Notes: generated from the letters alone by a model not told the origin. A DNA stretch of 64,000 nt from an uncultured Ilumatobacter sp. (GCA_905182555.1 CAJJBX010000002.1:62001-126000), one strand, 5' to 3'. Shown: positions 46,377 to 56,948, counted from the first letter of the stretch. A program made the numbers and translations.

Positions 46377-48965
46377 GTGACACTGATTGACGGCAATGTT
46401 GGGAACCAGGCAACGGCAGATGACACCGGAGAGTTACGCGCTCCGACGTTGACCGACGCTGCGAGGTCGGCTCCGGTGGGCCAGGCCGAAGCAAGTGGCG
46501 GCGCTCCGGGTGGCGGCATGCGCGTGATGAAGCGCAACGGCCAGCTTGAAGCGGTCGACCTGAACAAGATTGTCCACGCCATTGCGCGGGCGTCGGAAGG
46601 GCTGCTCGGTGTCGATCCAATGCGTGTTGCTACACGGACGATCTCGGCACTTGCTGACGGCGCAACAACGTAATCTACCAAAACCTTCTGGCGCAAAAAG
46701 GCCTCATCGTCGAAGAGCCCGCTCTCCAAGTTGGCGGCACGCCTCCTGGCCACGGTGGTTGACAAAGAAGTCCGCAACCAAAACATCCCGTGGTTCTCTG
46801 AGTCGATCAAGGTCGCTCACGAGCAAGGCATTGTTTCCGACGAGGTACTCGCATTCGTCGATGCCAACGCTCCCGAACTCAACGCTGCCATCAACTCTGA
46901 CCGTGACCGCTTGTTCGAGTTCTTCGGCCTCCGTACGGTCTATGACCGGTACCTACTCCGTCACCCCGAGCGCCGTGACGTCATCGAGACGCCGCAGTAC
47001 TTCATGCTCCGTGTGGCGTGTGGGCTCGTTGCTGGTGACGCCAAGAGCGGCGAGCTGCCCGGCGGCGTCGACGCTGCGGTCAAGTTCTATGACCTGATGT
47101 CGTCGCTGGCCTACCTGCCGTCAAGCCCGACGCTGTTCAACTCTGGCACCACGCACAGCCAAATGTCGAGCTGCTACCTGCTTGACTCACCCGAAGACAG
47201 CCTTGAGGGCATCTACAAGCGCTACACCGATATCGCCAAGCTTTCGAAGTTTGCCGGCGGCATCGGCGTCGCCTGGCACCGGGTGCGTGCAAAGAACAGC
47301 TTGATCCAGGGCACCAATGGCCTGTCCAACGGCATCGTCCCGTGGCTCCGCACCCTCGATTCGTCTGTCGCTGCGGTCAATCAGGGTGGCCGCCGTAAGG
47401 GCGCCGCCTGCGTGTATCTCGAATCGTGGCATGCCGACGTCGAGGATTTCCTCGAGCTGCGTGACAACACCGGCGACCACGCTCGCCGTACCCACAACTT
47501 GAACATCGCCAACTGGGTTCCCGACCTCTTCATGGAGCGCGTCGAGAAAGACTGGCAGTGGAGCCTCTTCGATCCGAAGAAGGTCCCCAACCTGACCGAT
47601 AAGTTCGGCGAAGATTTTGAGCGGGCCTACACCGCTGCCGAAGAAGCCGGTCTTTTCGAAAAGCAGGTCTCGGCGCGCTCGCTGTATACGAAGATGATGC
47701 GAACCCTCGCCCAGACCGGCAACGGCTGGATGACGTTCAAAGATGCTTCCAACGAGAAGTGCAACCAAACCGGTGCCCTCAACGACGACGGTTCACCACG
47801 TGTTGTGCACCTGTCCAACCTATGCACCGAAATCCTCGAGGTCACCGACCAAGACAACACGGCTGTCTGCAACCTCGGTTCGCTCAACTTGGGCAGCTTC
47901 GTCGGTACTGGAGCCAACGGTGGCGACGAGTTCGACTTCGAGCGCCTCGGTCAGGTTGTGCGCCAGGTCGTTCCGTTCCTCGACCGTGTCATTGACATCA
48001 ACTACTACCCGACGCCCGAAGCCGAATACTCGAACAACAAGTGGCGCCCCGTGGGCCTCGGCATGATGGGCTTGCAAGACGTCTTCTTCAAGAAGGGTCT
48101 GCCGTTTGATTCGTCTGAGGCAAGGGAACTCAGCAAGCGGATCAGCGCGCATATCTACTTCCATGCTCTGTGGGCGTCCACCGAACTCGCCGTCGAAAAC
48201 GGCCCGCACGAGTCGTTCTCTGGCACTCGTGCAGCGCAGGGCGACCTGCAGTTCGACCTGTGGGACCTCGGCGGTCGTAAGAGTGGCGTTCCCGTCGTTC
48301 CGCCAGCCGAGCTCGACTGGGACACATTGCGGGGCCGTGTCAAAGAGCACGGCCTGCGCAACAGCCTGCTCATCGCTATTGCGCCGACGGCAACGATTGC
48401 TTCGATCGCCGGCTGCTACGAGTGCATCGAGCCGCAGCTGTCCAACCTGTTCAAGCGTGAAACCCTGTCGGGCGAGTTCATGCAGATCAACCGCTATCTC
48501 GTCACCGAACTGCAGCGCCGTGGACTGTGGGACGAGGAGATGATCAACGAGATCAAGCAGGCCGAGGGCTCGGTACAAAACGTCGATCGCATCCCCGTCG
48601 AGTTGCGTGAGGTTTACCGCACGTCCTGGGAGATCCCGATGCGCCAGCTGATCGACATGGGTGCCGAACGAGGCGCCTTCATCGATCAGAGCCAGTCGCT
48701 CAACCTCTTCATGGAAACGCCGACTATCGGCAAGCTTTCTTCGATGTACCTCCACGCATGGAAATCCGGTCTCAAGACGACCTACTACCTGCGCAGTCGT
48801 CCGGCCACCAAGATCAACAAGTCGACCTCGGCCGCAGCCAAGGCCACCACACCGCCGAATGGTGGCGGTGGTGCTCCCGAGCCAACCCAATCAAAATCTT
48901 TCACCGATGAGGAAGCGCTTTCATGCAGCCTCGAGAACCCCGAATCCTGCGAGGCATGCACCTGA
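46377..48965 (+). CDS. nrdA: Class Ia ribonucleotide reductase alpha subunit (interrupted)
   Basis: This is the large subunit that reduces ribonucleoside diphosphates. From GTG 46377 (GGAG 6 bases upstream) the first frame has a Gly/Ala-rich start and an ATP-cone regulatory domain, MRVMKRNGQLEAVDLNKIV. It stops at 46673; the main frame resumes near 46731 with KLAARLLATVV. About 60 bases between hold several deletions but still read as IVEEPA and SKLAARL. The core has PSSPTLFNSGT, MSSCYLL with an active-site Cys, LSNLCTEI with the radical Cys and APTATIASIAGCYECIEP, and ends in Cys-rich NPESCEACT. Restored length is about 865 residues. nrdB follows with overlapping stop and start. Confidence 0.9.
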
Positions 48966-50054
48966 TGGCACTCATTGACCCGATCACATCCAACGACTAC
49001 GACGACCTTCGCTGCGCCGAGCACACCGACCGCAGCGCCGGTCGCTCGACAGCGGAACATTCTTGATCCGGGCTTCGACCTGACGCTCCGGCCGATGCGA
49101 TACCCGCAGTTCTTTGACATGTACAAAGACGCAATCAAGAACACGTGGACGGTCGACGAGATTGACTTCTCCGACGACTTGGTCGACCTCGACCGCAAGT
49201 TGTTGCCAGCCGAGAAACACATGGTCAGCCGTTTGGTCGCGTTCTTCGCCACCGGCGACTCCATCGTGTCGAACAACCTGGTGCTCAACCTGTACAGCCA
49301 CATCAACAGCCCCGAAGCGCGGATGTTCCTGTCGCGCCAGCTGTACGAAGAGGCCTTGCATGTCCAGTTCTACTTGACCCTTCTCGATAACTACATCCCA
49401 GACATGAAGGAACGCGAAGCTGCGTTTGCTGCAGTCGAGAACATTCCGTCGATCAAGGCCAAGGCCGACTTCTGCTTCAAGTGGATGGATCAGATCCAAG
49501 AGATCGACAGGATCGAAACACCGGAGCATCGCAAGCAGTTCTTGTTGAACCTGATCTGCTTCGCCACCTGCATCGAAGGCCTGTTCTTCTTCGCAGCGTT
49601 CGCCTACGTTTACTTCTTGCGCTCGAAGGGCTTACTCAACGGCCTGGCCGACGGCACCAACTGGGTGTTCCGTGACGAATCGTGTCACATGAACTTCGCT
49701 CTTGAAGTCGTCAACACGGTCCGGGTCGAAGAGCCCGAACTGTTCGACGCTCAACTTGAGTCCGATATCCGCGAGATGATCAGCGAAGCCGTCGAGTGCG
49801 AGTACTTGTTTGCTGCCGACGTCCTTGTCGAAGGCGTACCGGGTATGAGCCTTGGCGACACCCGCGAGTACCTCCAGTACGTGGCAGACACCCGCCTCGC
49901 CCTGCTCGGCTACAGCGCCGAGTTCGGGTCGAAGAACCCGTTCAGCTTCATGGAACTGCAAGATGTGCAGGGCCTGTCGAACTTCTTCGAGCGCACCGTA
50001 TCGAGCTACCAAACCGGCATCGAAGGCGAAGTCGGCTTCGACGAAGAGTTCTAA
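48965..50054 (+). CDS. nrdB: Class Ia ribonucleotide reductase beta subunit
   Basis: NrdB holds the di-iron tyrosyl radical. Iron-ligand segments are FATGDSIV, EEALHVQFY, CIEGLFFF and RDESCHMNF. The Tyr four residues after the His of EALH is in the position of the radical Tyr, so this is class Ia rather than the Phe-substituted class Ic. ATG 48965 overlaps the nrdA stop by one base (TGATG) and gives MALIDPITSNDYDDL, but that frame stops at 49066. The main frame is open from a TTG at 48975. A one-base indel near 49010-49045 would join them; otherwise TTG 48975 is the start. Length is about 360 residues. Confidence 0.92.
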
Positions 50055-50139
50055 GTATCAGCAGTACAGAGGGGCTCTGCTCTGTACTGCGATGCCTTGA
50101 ACGTTCGTTTGCGAGGCTGTGCTTGGCTACGTTGCTGAC

Positions 50140-51042
50140 ATGAGTCAAACTTTGCCAGCCTCGGTGATCTTGCGCGATGTGTCGATGCGCGACGGGTTGC
50201 AAGATGAGGCGCCCGTTCCGACCGAGACGAAGTTGGCGCTTTTCGAAGCGCTTGTTTCGGCCGGGGTGCGCGAACTGGAGCTCACCAGCTTTGTCCGGCC
50301 CGACCGGGTACCGGCAATGGCTGACGCCGACGAACTTTGTGCAGCGACGACAGGTGCTGACGTGGTCCGGTGGGGTCTGGTTCTGAACCGGCGTGGGGCC
50401 GAACGAGCATTGGCTGCGGGCTTGACCCATCTGCAGTACGTCGTATCGGTGAGCGACACGCACAGCCGGCACAATGCCGGAGCGTCGACCGACGACGCGA
50501 TTGCTGCTTTCGAAGCGATAGCCGGGCCGATGATCGATCAAGGCGCTGTGATGGAGATGACCCTGTCGACGGCTTTTGGCTGCCCGTACGAGCAGCGCAT
50601 CGACCCGAACCGTGTTGTCGAAGTTGCGCGGCGCGTCGTCGACGCAGGTGCATCGTCGATTGGTCTGGCTGACACCATCGGAGTTGCCATCCCGAGCGAG
50701 GTCGAAGCGCTGGTCGCGGCTGTCGCCAATGCGCTCGACGTGTCGATTGGAGCGCACCTCCACGACACGCGCGGCTTGGCGCTCGCCAACGGGCTCGCCG
50801 CACTTGGTGCCGGAGCGAATCGCATCGACGCGGCAGTCGGTGGCCTCGGCGGTTGCCCGTTCGCTCCCGGTGCGAGCGGCAATGTCGCCATCGAAGACGT
50901 GGCGCATGCCCTCGCAGAAATGGGGGTCGACACCGGTTGCTCGGTCACTGGATTGATCGATGCTGCGGTCCTTGCCTGCGAAGCAGTCGGTCGGCCCGTC
51001 GCCAGCCACGTCGGCGTTGCTGGCCCGCGCTTTGCCAGCTGA
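50140..51042 (+). CDS. Hydroxymethylglutaryl-CoA lyase family protein
   Basis: A 300-residue DRE-TIM metallolyase: ILRDVSMRDGLQDE at the N-terminus (residues 11-24), ELTSFVRPDRVPAM, FGCPYEQRID, GLADTIG and HLHDTRGLALAN with the metal-binding His pair near residue 208. GGLGGCPFAPGASGNVAIED near residue 236 carries the Cys of the HMG-CoA-lyase active-site loop. It would split HMG-CoA to acetyl-CoA and acetoacetate (leucine breakdown) or a related hydroxyacyl-CoA. The ATG at 50140 is preferred over an upstream TTG. Confidence 0.88.
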   Translation: MSQTLPASVILRDVSMRDGLQDEAPVPTETKLALFEALVSAGVRELELTSFVRPDRVPAMADADELCAATTGADVVRWGLVLNRRGAERALAAGLTHLQYVVSVSDTHSRHNAGASTDDAIAAFEAIAGPMIDQGAVMEMTLSTAFGCPYEQRIDPNRVVEVARRVVDAGASSIGLADTIGVAIPSEVEALVAAVANALDVSIGAHLHDTRGLALANGLAALGAGANRIDAAVGGLGGCPFAPGASGNVAIEDVAHALAEMGVDTGCSVTGLIDAAVLACEAVGRPVASHVGVAGPRFAS

Positions 51043-51103
51043 CATCGCTCGATCGAACTGAAGTCACTTCTCGAATCGTTGTCCTGTCAGTACCGTTGTG
51101 ATT

Positions 51104-52054
51104 ATGAGTGCGGACTGGCTCACCAGGAGCAATGTTGTCATCGTCGCTGGCAAAGGTGGCGTTGGTTCCTCGACGGTCGCTGCAGCGCATGCGCTCGCAG
51201 CCGCTCGGCAAGGGGCCGACGTGCTGTTCATCGCCGTCGACGGCCGCCCGGGTATGGGATCCCTGCTCGGCGGACGTGAGATCACCGACCGCACCCAAAT
51301 GCTTCAGCGCAATGTCGCGTCGAGGGGATCTGGCACTATCGCGGCCCGCACGATTCCCGCTGACCAAGCCTTTGGTGACTATCTCGAACTCAAAGGCGTC
51401 GGTGGCATTGTCCGTCGAGCGGCGTCGGCTGCATCGCTGCCGATGATCGCTGCAGCGACGCCTGGGCTCGAACACCTTCTTGTCCTTGGAAAGATCAAAG
51501 AACTCGAACTCGACCGGGCCGCCGACCTGATTATTGTCGATGCGCCACCTGCTGGGCATGCGGCGCCGTTCCTTCGGTCGGCATCGGGCCTTTCTGACGT
51601 GGTGAAATCAGGGCCGGTACTCGATCAGGCCCGAGAGGTCTCTGAAATGCTTGCTGACTCGGCGCGTTGCATGGCACTGCTTGTAGCGCTTCCGGAAGAG
51701 ACGCCGATCACCGAGGCCATCGAACTCGCTGGCGAACTGGGTGACGAGATCGGGCTTGCGCTGCTGCCGCTTGTGGTCAACGCGTGCTGGCCCGATCGGG
51801 TGGGGCTAGCGAAAACTCCCGCGATGGCTGCAAGGTCGCACAAGATGAAGTTGTCGGCCGAAGCGAAGTCGGCGCTCGAATCAGCGGCTGCGTTCGGTCG
51901 CAGCCGGCTCGATCAGCAGCGCTATCAGATCGAGCGGTTGCGCAACGAGCGGCCGGAGCCAGTGGTCATACTTCCCCGATTGACCACACCCAAGATTGGC
52001 CCTGCCGAACTCTCGGTTCTGGCTGACGCACTCGTCGAAGCGGATCCGTCATGA
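51104..52054 (+). CDS. ArsA-like ATPase, first of a pair
   Basis: This 316-residue soluble P-loop ATPase has the deviant Walker A GKGGVGSST at residues 16-24, VDGRPGMGSLLGG in switch I position and IIVDAPPAGHAAPFL in the Walker B/switch II region. It lacks arsenite-binding Cys and has one ATPase domain. The second member overlaps it by four bases (ATGA), so the two probably form a heterodimer. The arrangement matches the Rv3679-Rv3680-type anion-transporter ATPase pair of mycobacteria, whose role is not arsenite export. The frame opens at a GTG six bases upstream; ATG 51104 is preferred. Confidence 0.85.
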   Translation: MSADWLTRSNVVIVAGKGGVGSSTVAAAHALAAARQGADVLFIAVDGRPGMGSLLGGREITDRTQMLQRNVASRGSGTIAARTIPADQAFGDYLELKGVGGIVRRAASAASLPMIAAATPGLEHLLVLGKIKELELDRAADLIIVDAPPAGHAAPFLRSASGLSDVVKSGPVLDQAREVSEMLADSARCMALLVALPEETPITEAIELAGELGDEIGLALLPLVVNACWPDRVGLAKTPAMAARSHKMKLSAEAKSALESAAAFGRSRLDQQRYQIERLRNERPEPVVILPRLTTPKIGPAELSVLADALVEADPS

Positions 52055-53154
52055 CATCGCTGTCAGATGCAGTGACCGACGCCAAGCTCCTGGTTACCTG
52101 TGGGCCAGGAGGCGTCGGCAAAACCACCACAGCCGCAGCGCTGGGTGTTGCAGCAGCTCGCGCTGGGCGCAAAACCGTCGTTGTCACCGTCGACCCTGCC
52201 CGACGGCTTGCAGACGCGCTCGGCCTCGGCAAAGAAGCAACCACCGACGAACCACACCGGGTCGACGGCGTCACAAATGAGTCGGAGCGCGGCGAACTCT
52301 GGGCGTTGATGCTCGACGCTGAGCAGACTTTCGATCGTCTTGTTCGTGATCAGTCTCCGTCAAAGAAGCAAGCTGACGCGGTCCTCAACAACCCTGTCTA
52401 CCAGGCAATATCTGGCTCGCTGTCGGGTGCGCAGGAGTACATGGCCATAGAGCGGCTCCACCAACTACACACCAGCGGTGAGTGGGACCTGATCATTGTT
52501 GACACGCCGCCGTCGCGTCATGCCATCGACCTGCTCGAAGCCCCGGACCGCCTCGTTGGCTTCCTTGGACACCCCGTCTACCGTGCCCTCACCGTTGGTC
52601 AGCGTGCGTTTGCCAGGGTGACCGATGCAGCTGCATCGATGTTCCTCTGGGCAGTCAAGCGCCTCGCGGGCCCGCAGATTGTTGAAGACACGGTCAACTT
52701 CTTCCGGTCACTCGCAAACATCGAGGGTGGGCTCCGCACGCGGGCCAAAGAGGTGTCGGCACTCCTGCGCGACGAGGACACGTGTTTCGTGGTCGTGTCG
52801 AGCCCCCGTGCCGAAGCGGTGGGCGAAGCCAAGCATCTGCTCGATGCGTTGCAGGCCAAAAACTTTCCGTTTGGCGGCCTCGTGGTCAACTTGATCCACC
52901 CGCTTCCCGAAGCGCTCACTGCTGAAGACGCTGCGTTGCTCGCTGACCTCGATGACGGCCCACTCGCCGAGCAAGTTGCCTGGCACAATGAACTCACCAC
53001 TTTGGCCACTGCCGAGCGAGCCGAACTCGTCAGCCTCGAAGCGCTTGCAGGTGACGCACCGATTGTCGAACTGCCACTGCTCGACCACGACATTCACGAC
53101 GTTCCTGGCCTGATCGACCTGTCGGCCCGTCTGACTTCGTCTGACTTCGTCTGA
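52051..53154 (+). CDS. ArsA-like ATPase, second of a pair
   Basis: A 367-residue P-loop ATPase: GPGGVGKTT at residues 18-26, VTVDPARRLADALG in switch I position and IIVDTPPSRHAIDLL near residue 151 (Walker B and switch II). It is closer to the canonical ArsA/Get3 sequence than its partner. Overlap with the preceding gene implies coupled translation and a shared complex. The 3' end has two tandem copies of CTGACTTCGT (about 53132-53151), which repeat Thr-Ser-Ser-Asp-like residues before the stop. Confidence 0.87.
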   Translation: MTSLSDAVTDAKLLVTCGPGGVGKTTTAAALGVAAARAGRKTVVVTVDPARRLADALGLGKEATTDEPHRVDGVTNESERGELWALMLDAEQTFDRLVRDQSPSKKQADAVLNNPVYQAISGSLSGAQEYMAIERLHQLHTSGEWDLIIVDTPPSRHAIDLLEAPDRLVGFLGHPVYRALTVGQRAFARVTDAAASMFLWAVKRLAGPQIVEDTVNFFRSLANIEGGLRTRAKEVSALLRDEDTCFVVVSSPRAEAVGEAKHLLDALQAKNFPFGGLVVNLIHPLPEALTAEDAALLADLDDGPLAEQVAWHNELTTLATAERAELVSLEALAGDAPIVELPLLDHDIHDVPGLIDLSARLTSSDFV

Positions 53155-53208
53155 ATTCGCGGAGCCCTCCGATGGCTTCAGCTTGCGGATCGCAGTAACG
53201 TCCGCGCC

Positions 53209-54207
53209 ATGTCGGAACTCGAAAAGCTGGTCGACGAACTGTTCAGCCGCTCTGATACTGAAGGGCAGTCATTGGCGCTGGTCATTCAACAGGGCGGATC
53301 GATCGTTACTGAGCGCTACGGCACCCAACCGGCAAATGACTTCCAGCCCGCCGTCGAGCTCGACGCTGAATCGACGCTCATTTCATGGAGCATGGCGAAG
53401 TCGATCACTCATGCTGCGATCGGCATCTTGGTCGCCGATGGAAGCATCGATATCGACGCTCCAGCATCGGTTCTGGAATGGAAGGGGACCCCGAAGGAAG
53501 CAATCACAACGCTCCAACTCCTCGAGATGCGATCTGGCTTGCACTTCGTGGAGGACTACGTCGACGGCACAGCATCGAACTGCATTCAGATGCTCTTTGG
53601 CGACGGAGGGCCGAGCCACGCCGCATACGCAGCCAGCCAACCGCTCGACCACGAGCCCGGCAGCGTCTGGAATTACTCGTCAGGAACCACCAACATCATC
53701 TCTCGAATCATCGGCGACATCGTCAGCGGCGGCCCCGGCGGAGACCCTGGTGACCGAGAGACAGCAATGCGTTCGTTCTTGTCGGAACGGCTCTTCACGC
53801 CGACCGGAATGGCCACAGCAGAGCCGAAGTTTGACGGTGCCGGTGACTTTGTTGGATCGTCGTACCTGTACGCGTCCGCACGGGACTTCGCCCAGTTCGG
53901 TGAGTTGTACCGTCATGACGGGGTGACCGACCTCGGCAACGGCGCGCAGATCCTGCCCGTTGGTTGGGCGGCGCACGCGTCGTTGCAGGTTGCCACCGAT
54001 GATGAGTCAGGCTTCGGGTATGGCCGGCACTGGTGGTCCTGGCCAGAGATCCCTCGGAGCTATTCCTGCCACGGGTATGAAGGACAGTTCATCGTCGTCG
54101 CACCAGAGACCGAGGTGGTGCTTGTACATCTGGGCAAGACCGACGTCGCGGTTGCGTCAGCGTTGCGTGCCCGGCTCGGCGGATTGCTCCAACAGTTCGC
54201 TCAGTAA
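53209..54207 (+). CDS. Serine hydrolase of the class C beta-lactamase/esterase family
   Basis: The 332-residue product has the SxxK motif S61-M-A-K64 in ISWSMAKSITHAAIG, the YxN-type motif WNYSSGTTN near residue 155 and a C-terminal HGYEGQFIVVAPE in the position of the KTG motif (here HGY). There is no signal peptide. This is the pattern of cytosolic esterases and 6-aminohexanoate-dimer hydrolase-like proteins rather than of true beta-lactamases. It stands alone between the ArsA pair and the flippase-like gene. Confidence 0.85.
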   Translation: MSELEKLVDELFSRSDTEGQSLALVIQQGGSIVTERYGTQPANDFQPAVELDAESTLISWSMAKSITHAAIGILVADGSIDIDAPASVLEWKGTPKEAITTLQLLEMRSGLHFVEDYVDGTASNCIQMLFGDGGPSHAAYAASQPLDHEPGSVWNYSSGTTNIISRIIGDIVSGGPGGDPGDRETAMRSFLSERLFTPTGMATAEPKFDGAGDFVGSSYLYASARDFAQFGELYRHDGVTDLGNGAQILPVGWAAHASLQVATDDESGFGYGRHWWSWPEIPRSYSCHGYEGQFIVVAPETEVVLVHLGKTDVAVASALRARLGGLLQQFAQ

Positions 54208-54302
54208 AGATCGCACGTATCTGACCCTGGATGAAGCCGGCAGTGTGTCGATTGATTCGAGGATGTTCTCCAGGACCCTGACGCATCAGATAGGAAGTAC
54301 AC

Positions 54303-55646
54303 GTGACCGAGGACGAGGGTTCGGGGGCGGCTGGCGCCTACGACAAAACGAATGAGATGCAGCGCGGACTGATGGGTGATGGCGAATTGCCGCTGGTGCC
54401 CCTGAAAATCGTTCAGAAGCCGCGGATCCGTCCAATTCGCTTCGGAATCAAGATGGCACTTTTCGCCCTGGTGCTGTGGTTCGTTGTTGGACTGCTGCCA
54501 CAGTTCATCGAAGCCGCCACCGAGCTCCGTAACCTCAATCCGTTTCTCCTCGTGTTGGGCTTTGCGCTTGAGATCATCGCGTTGTATTTCTATTCGCTGC
54601 TCACGCGAGCGGCCCTCGGCGAAGCTGCTGCACCATTGTCGGGCATGCGCATGTTCCGCATCCAGTTGTCGACTCGCGCGCTGACCAACGTTGTGCCGGG
54701 CGGTAACGCCGCCGGGAGCGCACTCGGTTACCGGCTGTTGACTCTCTCTGGCATCAAAGGGCCAGACGCTGGTTTCGCACTGGCCACTGCAGGCATTGGT
54801 TCAGCTGTCGTACTCAACCTGGTGTTCTGGGTCGGCCTGATCGTGTCGGTGCCGCGGCGCGGCGTCAACCCGATTTACGGAAGTGCTGCCCTCATGGGCA
54901 TCATCGTGATCGGAATTGCCGCGTTCCTGGTGATTGGCATCATGGAAGGCCAGGGGCGGTCAGAGCGTGTGATTCGCTGGATGGCCCGTCGCCTTCGTAT
55001 GGACGAAGACCGATTGGCCACGGCGCTCCATCGTGTCGCTGAACGGCTTGAGGAACTCATCAGCGACCGCGCTCTGCTCAAGCGAGTCGTCATCTTCGCC
55101 CTACTCAACTGGCTCATCGATGCTGCAGCCCTCTGGGTGTTTCTACGAGCATTCGGCGGCAGCCTGGATATCGACGCGCTGATTGTTGCATTCGGACTTG
55201 CGAATTTGCTCGCCGCTGTGCCGATCACGCCGGGTGGCCTCGGCTACGTCGACCTGACCTATGTCGCCGTCCTGGTCGGCTTCGGCCTGACGCAGAACAC
55301 CGCGACACTGGGTGTCGCGGCATACCGCTTCGCCCAGTTTTTCTTCCCGATTTTCCTCGGTGCGGTCGCCTACGCTTCGCTCCGGTTCGGGCCGTGGAAG
55401 ATTGAGAAACGTGACCGTTTGGCACGTCTGCGCGACCTGGCGTCGAGTGGGTCGACATCGCAGGAATCGACGATCGACTTCGCAATGCGATTCGGCCGCA
55501 GGCTCACCGGGCTGCAGCTTGGCGAGCCGCTCGACGACGATCAGGGTGCTCTGTTTGCCGCCGGAGACTTGCTTGACGACGACTTGTCTGTCACAGACTC
55601 GCCGGATGACGGCACTAATGATGGCGGTCACATTTGGAAGCTCTGA
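54303..55646 (+). CDS. Lysylphosphatidylglycerol synthase TM-region family protein
   Basis: A 447-residue protein with about eight hydrophobic helices: FGIKMALFALVLWFVVGLLP, NPFLLVLGFALEIIALYF, a LSTRALTNVVPGGNAAGSALGYRLL loop, then FALATAGIGSAVVLNLVFWVG and further helices including AAVPITPGGLGYVDLTYVAVL. The PGGNAAGSA and PGGLGYVD loops are hallmarks of the LPG_synthase_TM/UPF0104 flippase-like family. No synthase domain is attached. It may move a lipid across the membrane. The start is GTG 54303 and the C-terminal 60 residues are acidic and soluble. Confidence 0.85.
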   Translation: MTEDEGSGAAGAYDKTNEMQRGLMGDGELPLVPLKIVQKPRIRPIRFGIKMALFALVLWFVVGLLPQFIEAATELRNLNPFLLVLGFALEIIALYFYSLLTRAALGEAAAPLSGMRMFRIQLSTRALTNVVPGGNAAGSALGYRLLTLSGIKGPDAGFALATAGIGSAVVLNLVFWVGLIVSVPRRGVNPIYGSAALMGIIVIGIAAFLVIGIMEGQGRSERVIRWMARRLRMDEDRLATALHRVAERLEELISDRALLKRVVIFALLNWLIDAAALWVFLRAFGGSLDIDALIVAFGLANLLAAVPITPGGLGYVDLTYVAVLVGFGLTQNTATLGVAAYRFAQFFFPIFLGAVAYASLRFGPWKIEKRDRLARLRDLASSGSTSQESTIDFAMRFGRRLTGLQLGEPLDDDQGALFAAGDLLDDDLSVTDSPDDGTNDGGHIWKL

Positions 55647-55666
55647 GATTATGAAGGTCGCGTTTC

Positions 55667-56182
55667 ATGACGACTTATGAACGCCCGTTCGGCAAGTACC
55701 TCGAAGACTTCACGCCCGGCGACATCTTGAAGCACTGGCCCGGCAAGACGATCACCGAATACGACGATCATCTCTTCTGCATGATCACGATGAACCATCA
55801 CCCGTTGCACACCAACGATTGGTTCGCTGCCGAATCGGTGCAAGGCCGCAACGTTGTGGTCGGCAACCTGGTGTACAGCCTGGTGCTTGGCATGAGCGTG
55901 CCGGACGTGAGTGGTGCAGCGATCGCGAACCTCGAGGTCGAAACGCTGCAGCACAAATTCCCCACGTTTCATGGCGACACAATCCATGCTGAGACCCGGG
56001 TCCTCGAGGTGAAGGAATCAAAGTCGAAGCCCGATCGCGGCATTGTCACGGTCGAGACCAAGGGCTTCAACCAGGACGGCAAGGAAGTCTGCTACTTCAA
56101 GCGCAAGGTCCTGATCTGGAAGAAGGCTGCTGCGCCCGAACGCAAGCGCCCATACGACAGCACCGATGTCTGGGCCGACTGA
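55667..56182 (+). CDS. MaoC-like dehydratase
   Basis: A 171-residue single hot-dog-fold protein with YLEDFTPGDILKHWPGKTITEYD at the start and the MaoC hydratase-type motif in the DHLFCMITMNHHPLHTND segment (Asp and His near residues 34 and 47). VVGNLVYSLVLGMSV follows, and the later DTIHAETRVLEV strand is typical. Members hydrate enoyl-CoA thioesters. Closeness to malyl-CoA-lyase-like genes (57899-59895) raises mesaconyl-CoA-type hydration, but members of that group are often double hot-dogs. It is 20 bases after the flippase-like gene and overlaps the next gene by 17 bases. Confidence 0.85.
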   Translation: MTTYERPFGKYLEDFTPGDILKHWPGKTITEYDDHLFCMITMNHHPLHTNDWFAAESVQGRNVVVGNLVYSLVLGMSVPDVSGAAIANLEVETLQHKFPTFHGDTIHAETRVLEVKESKSKPDRGIVTVETKGFNQDGKEVCYFKRKVLIWKKAAAPERKRPYDSTDVWAD

Positions 56183-56948
56183 GCGCGAGCCGACCCGGAC
56201 CGAGTTGGCTGGTTCGTTCGACGCAATAGCTGCGGCCTACGAACTCGGTCGCCCGGAGTATCCCGACGCGGTCCTCGACTGGTGGGATGAGCGCGGCGCG
56301 TTCGAACCCGGCCATTCGGTCCTCGACCTCGGCGCGGGCACCGGCAAGTTAACTCGGCTGCTGCCAATCGTCTGTGAGCTGCACGCTGTCGAGCCACTTG
56401 CCAACATGCGGAGCGAGTTCGCGGCGGCAGTCCCCGATGTCGACGTCCTCGGTGGTACGGCCGAACAGATTCCGTACCCGGACGACACGTTCGACACGGT
56501 CCTGGTTGCTCAGGCGTTTCACTGGTTTGACCAGGGCGTTGCGCTGGATGAGATTGCACGCGTTCTCAAGCCTGGAGGCGGGCTGGGTCTCGTATGGAAC
56601 GAAGATGACAGCGATGCTGCACCGTGGCTCGCGAAGGTGGTCGACGACAAACGCCTCATGGCGGCATCAACGACGAGTACTGAACGTCCTGTGGTCGAAG
56701 TGCTGGCGCTCCATGACGCGTTCGGCTTGGCCGAAGAGATGGAGCACCGCTGGGAGCTCGACACGACGATCGAACGGGTACTGGCTGATGTGCTGTCGCG
56801 CAGCTACGTCAGCTCGTTGCCTCCGGAGCAGTGCCTTGCGGTGTTGACTCGGACTCGTGAGTCGATCGAAGCCGAACTCGGCACGGGTGTCGAATCGATC
56901 GCGTACCCGTACCGGACCGTCGCGTTTTGGGTACCGACAGCAGAGTGA
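56166..56948 (+). CDS. Class I SAM-dependent methyltransferase
   Basis: A 260-residue methyltransferase. AAAYELGRPEYPDAVLDWW leads to motif I VLDLGAGTGKLTRLL near residue 52. An acidic loop VEPLANMRSEF, motif II VLGGTAEQIPYPDDTFDTVLVAQAFHWF near residue 95 and VLKPGGGLGLVWNE near residue 138 follow. The AFHWF segment is shared with Tam-/COQ5-like enzymes. The substrate is unknown. It overlaps both neighbours (MaoC and mutY), so the three are likely cotranscribed. Confidence 0.88.
   Translation: MSGPTEREPTRTELAGSFDAIAAAYELGRPEYPDAVLDWWDERGAFEPGHSVLDLGAGTGKLTRLLPIVCELHAVEPLANMRSEFAAAVPDVDVLGGTAEQIPYPDDTFDTVLVAQAFHWFDQGVALDEIARVLKPGGGLGLVWNEDDSDAAPWLAKVVDDKRLMAASTTSTERPVVEVLALHDAFGLAEEMEHRWELDTTIERVLADVLSRSYVSSLPPEQCLAVLTRTRESIEAELGTGVESIAYPYRTVAFWVPTAE

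Noticed and set aside
53209-54207. A beta-lactamase resistance gene
   Set aside because: There is no signal peptide and no KTG motif; the SMAK and YSS pattern fits the broader serine-hydrolase/esterase family.
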